Below are positions 6,029-6,333 of a stretch of 6,333 nt of DNA, piece after piece. Position 1 is the stretch's first letter, and each line of letters opens with the position of its first letter. Source of the DNA: Acidimicrobiia bacterium (lineage in GTDB: Bacteria > Actinomycetota > Acidimicrobiia > IMCC26256 > BP-133); contig JAICGL010000257.1 of assembly GCA_025923175.1 (NCBI GenBank), positions 1-6,333 on the forward strand, given 5' to 3'. Both the position numbers and the translations under genes were made by a program. Under the pieces are notes generated by a model, which saw only the letters and a list, made by a program, of their open reading frames with translations, was not told where the DNA came from and ran no database searches.

Positions 6029-6034
6029 CACCTC
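6029..6034 (-). promoter_or_regulatory. Ribosome binding site for the membrane protein gene
   Basis: GAGGTG on the minus strand lies 5 nt before the ATG at 6023-6021. The alternative ATG at 6014 would be 14 nt away, so 6023 is preferred. Confidence 0.6.
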
Positions 6035-6061
6035 GTGAGGGGGTCCGTGGATCACCCTCCG

Positions 6062-6092
6062 GCGGGAACTTTTCGGCTCTCGCTTACGACTC
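6062..6092 (+). promoter_or_regulatory. ECF-type promoter of the ycnI-like gene
   Basis: GCGGGAACTT (6062-6071, with the -35 GGAAC at 6065-6069) and CGACTC (6087-6092) are separated so that GGAAC and CGAC lie 17 nt apart. The 10-mer and CGACT match the zinc-finger gene promoter at identical spacing, while the spacer itself does not match. Transcription would begin near 6098, giving a leader of about 40 nt before the ATG at 6137. Confidence 0.62.
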
Positions 6093-6100
6093 TCACGGAC

Positions 6101-6115
6101 AGTGCACACGGCACT
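6101..6115. promoter_or_regulatory. Inverted repeat in the ycnI-like leader
   Basis: AGTGC (6101-6105) and GCACT (6111-6115) flank ACACG. It lies just after the expected start of transcription for the plus-strand gene and upstream of the minus-strand gene, so it could be a dyad operator or a small leader hairpin. At 5 bp per arm, chance is possible. Confidence 0.35.
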
Positions 6116-6120
6116 ACATC

Positions 6121-6126
6121 AAGGAG
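6121..6126 (+). promoter_or_regulatory. Ribosome binding site for the ycnI-like gene
   Basis: AAGGAG lies 10 nt before the ATG at 6137, a strong Shine-Dalgarno core at acceptable spacing. It fixes the start of this gene. Confidence 0.75.
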
Positions 6127-6136
6127 TTCCATCGCT

Positions 6137-6333
6137 ATGCCGACTCTTCGGCGGGGGACACCCCCGCACCCCCGAGGCACCCTCCTCGTAGCCCTCGCCG
6201 CTGGCGCCGCCCTCGTGCTGCCGGCCACCAGCGCCTTCGCCCACGTCACCGTCAATCCCCGAGAGGCCGTCCAGGGCCGCTACGCCAAGCTCGCCTTCAG
6301 GGTTCCGAACGAGCGCGACAACGCCGGCACCAC
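6137..6333 (+). CDS. ycnI: YcnI-like (DUF1775) exported copper-binding protein, 3' end outside window
   Basis: The first 65 complete codons are present and open to the window edge. A signal peptide with an arginine-rich start and hydrophobic core (LLVALAAGAALVLP, 16-29) ends in TSAFA. Cleavage after Ala35 gives a mature start HVTVNPREAVQGRYAKLAFRVPNE, which matches the beginning of the YcnI family. In Bacillus subtilis YcnI the mature N-terminal His helps bind Cu(II) in a mono-histidine brace, and His36 here would play that role. The rest of the domain, and any C-terminal membrane anchor, lie outside the window. It is divergent from the exported membrane protein gene (6023) and has its own ECF-type promoter and a good ribosome site. 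The first residues (RGTPPHPR, 6-13) are encoded by a copy of the C/G-run repeat, an odd addition to a signal peptide n-region. CopC/CopD-like or PCuAC genes often lie next to such genes and might follow beyond 6333. Confidence 0.88.
   Translation, partial: MPTLRRGTPPHPRGTLLVALAAGAALVLPATSAFAHVTVNPREAVQGRYAKLAFRVPNERDNAGT
6153..6174. repeat. C/G-run palindromic repeat, copy 2 (inside the ycnI-like signal peptide)
   Basis: GGGGG-ACA-CCCCC-GCA-CCCCC-G, inverted relative to the copy in ndh (3892-3913), with one difference (C instead of T at 6167). GGGGG and CCCCC can pair around ACA. It encodes part of RGTPPHPR at the N-terminus of the signal peptide and begins 16 nt after the start codon's first base, where a stable hairpin could affect translation. 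Confidence 0.7.

Overview
High-GC (roughly 70% by eye) bacterial DNA with strongly GC-biased third codon positions, an ECF sigma factor with its anti-sigma factor, a DivIVA-like coiled-coil protein, a type II NADH dehydrogenase and a YcnI-type copper protein. Together these suggest an actinobacterium, plausibly an Acidimicrobiia-like lineage. The lineage is inferred from general gene style, not from a marker gene.

Layout. Positions 1-2044 (+): the 3' part of an ECF sigma factor gene overlaps by ATGA a gene for a single-pass membrane anti-sigma/sensor protein. A GC-rich hairpin follows. Positions 2165-2890 (+): a coiled-coil, DivIVA-like protein of uncertain role. Positions 2978-4318 (+): a type II NADH dehydrogenase (FAD/NADH two-Rossmann-fold flavoprotein), whose 3' end overlaps tail-to-tail the 3' end of the next gene. 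Positions 4273-6023 (-): two genes in the same direction. The upstream one (4938-6023) encodes an exported, multi-pass membrane protein of a family I associate with actinobacterial copper loci. The downstream one (4273-4899) encodes a small membrane protein with an N-terminal zinc-finger anti-sigma-like (ZAS, HX3CX2C) motif. Positions 6137-6333 (+): the start of a divergently transcribed ycnI-like gene for a copper-binding exported protein, cut by the window edge.

How the genes may work together. The right third looks like a copper handling/sensing module. Two divergent exported proteins (YcnI-like and the membrane protein) are both predicted to be cut at A-x-A just before a histidine, giving mature proteins with an N-terminal His, as used in copper 'histidine brace' sites. 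The most informative observation is that the ycnI-like gene and the zinc-finger gene carry nearly the same ECF-type promoter, GCGGGAACTT-N15-CGACT (that is, GGAAC-N17-CGACT), on opposite strands. For the zinc-finger gene the -10 lies only 7 nt before the ATG, so its mRNA is probably leaderless. This suggests one ECF sigma factor coordinates the copper module. The sigma factor could be the one at the left end or another outside the window. A 22-bp C/G-run palindromic repeat occurs twice in inverted orientation, each time inside a coding sequence. No tRNA, rRNA, CRISPR array, transposase or phage gene was seen. No gene-free stretch exceeds about 120 bases.
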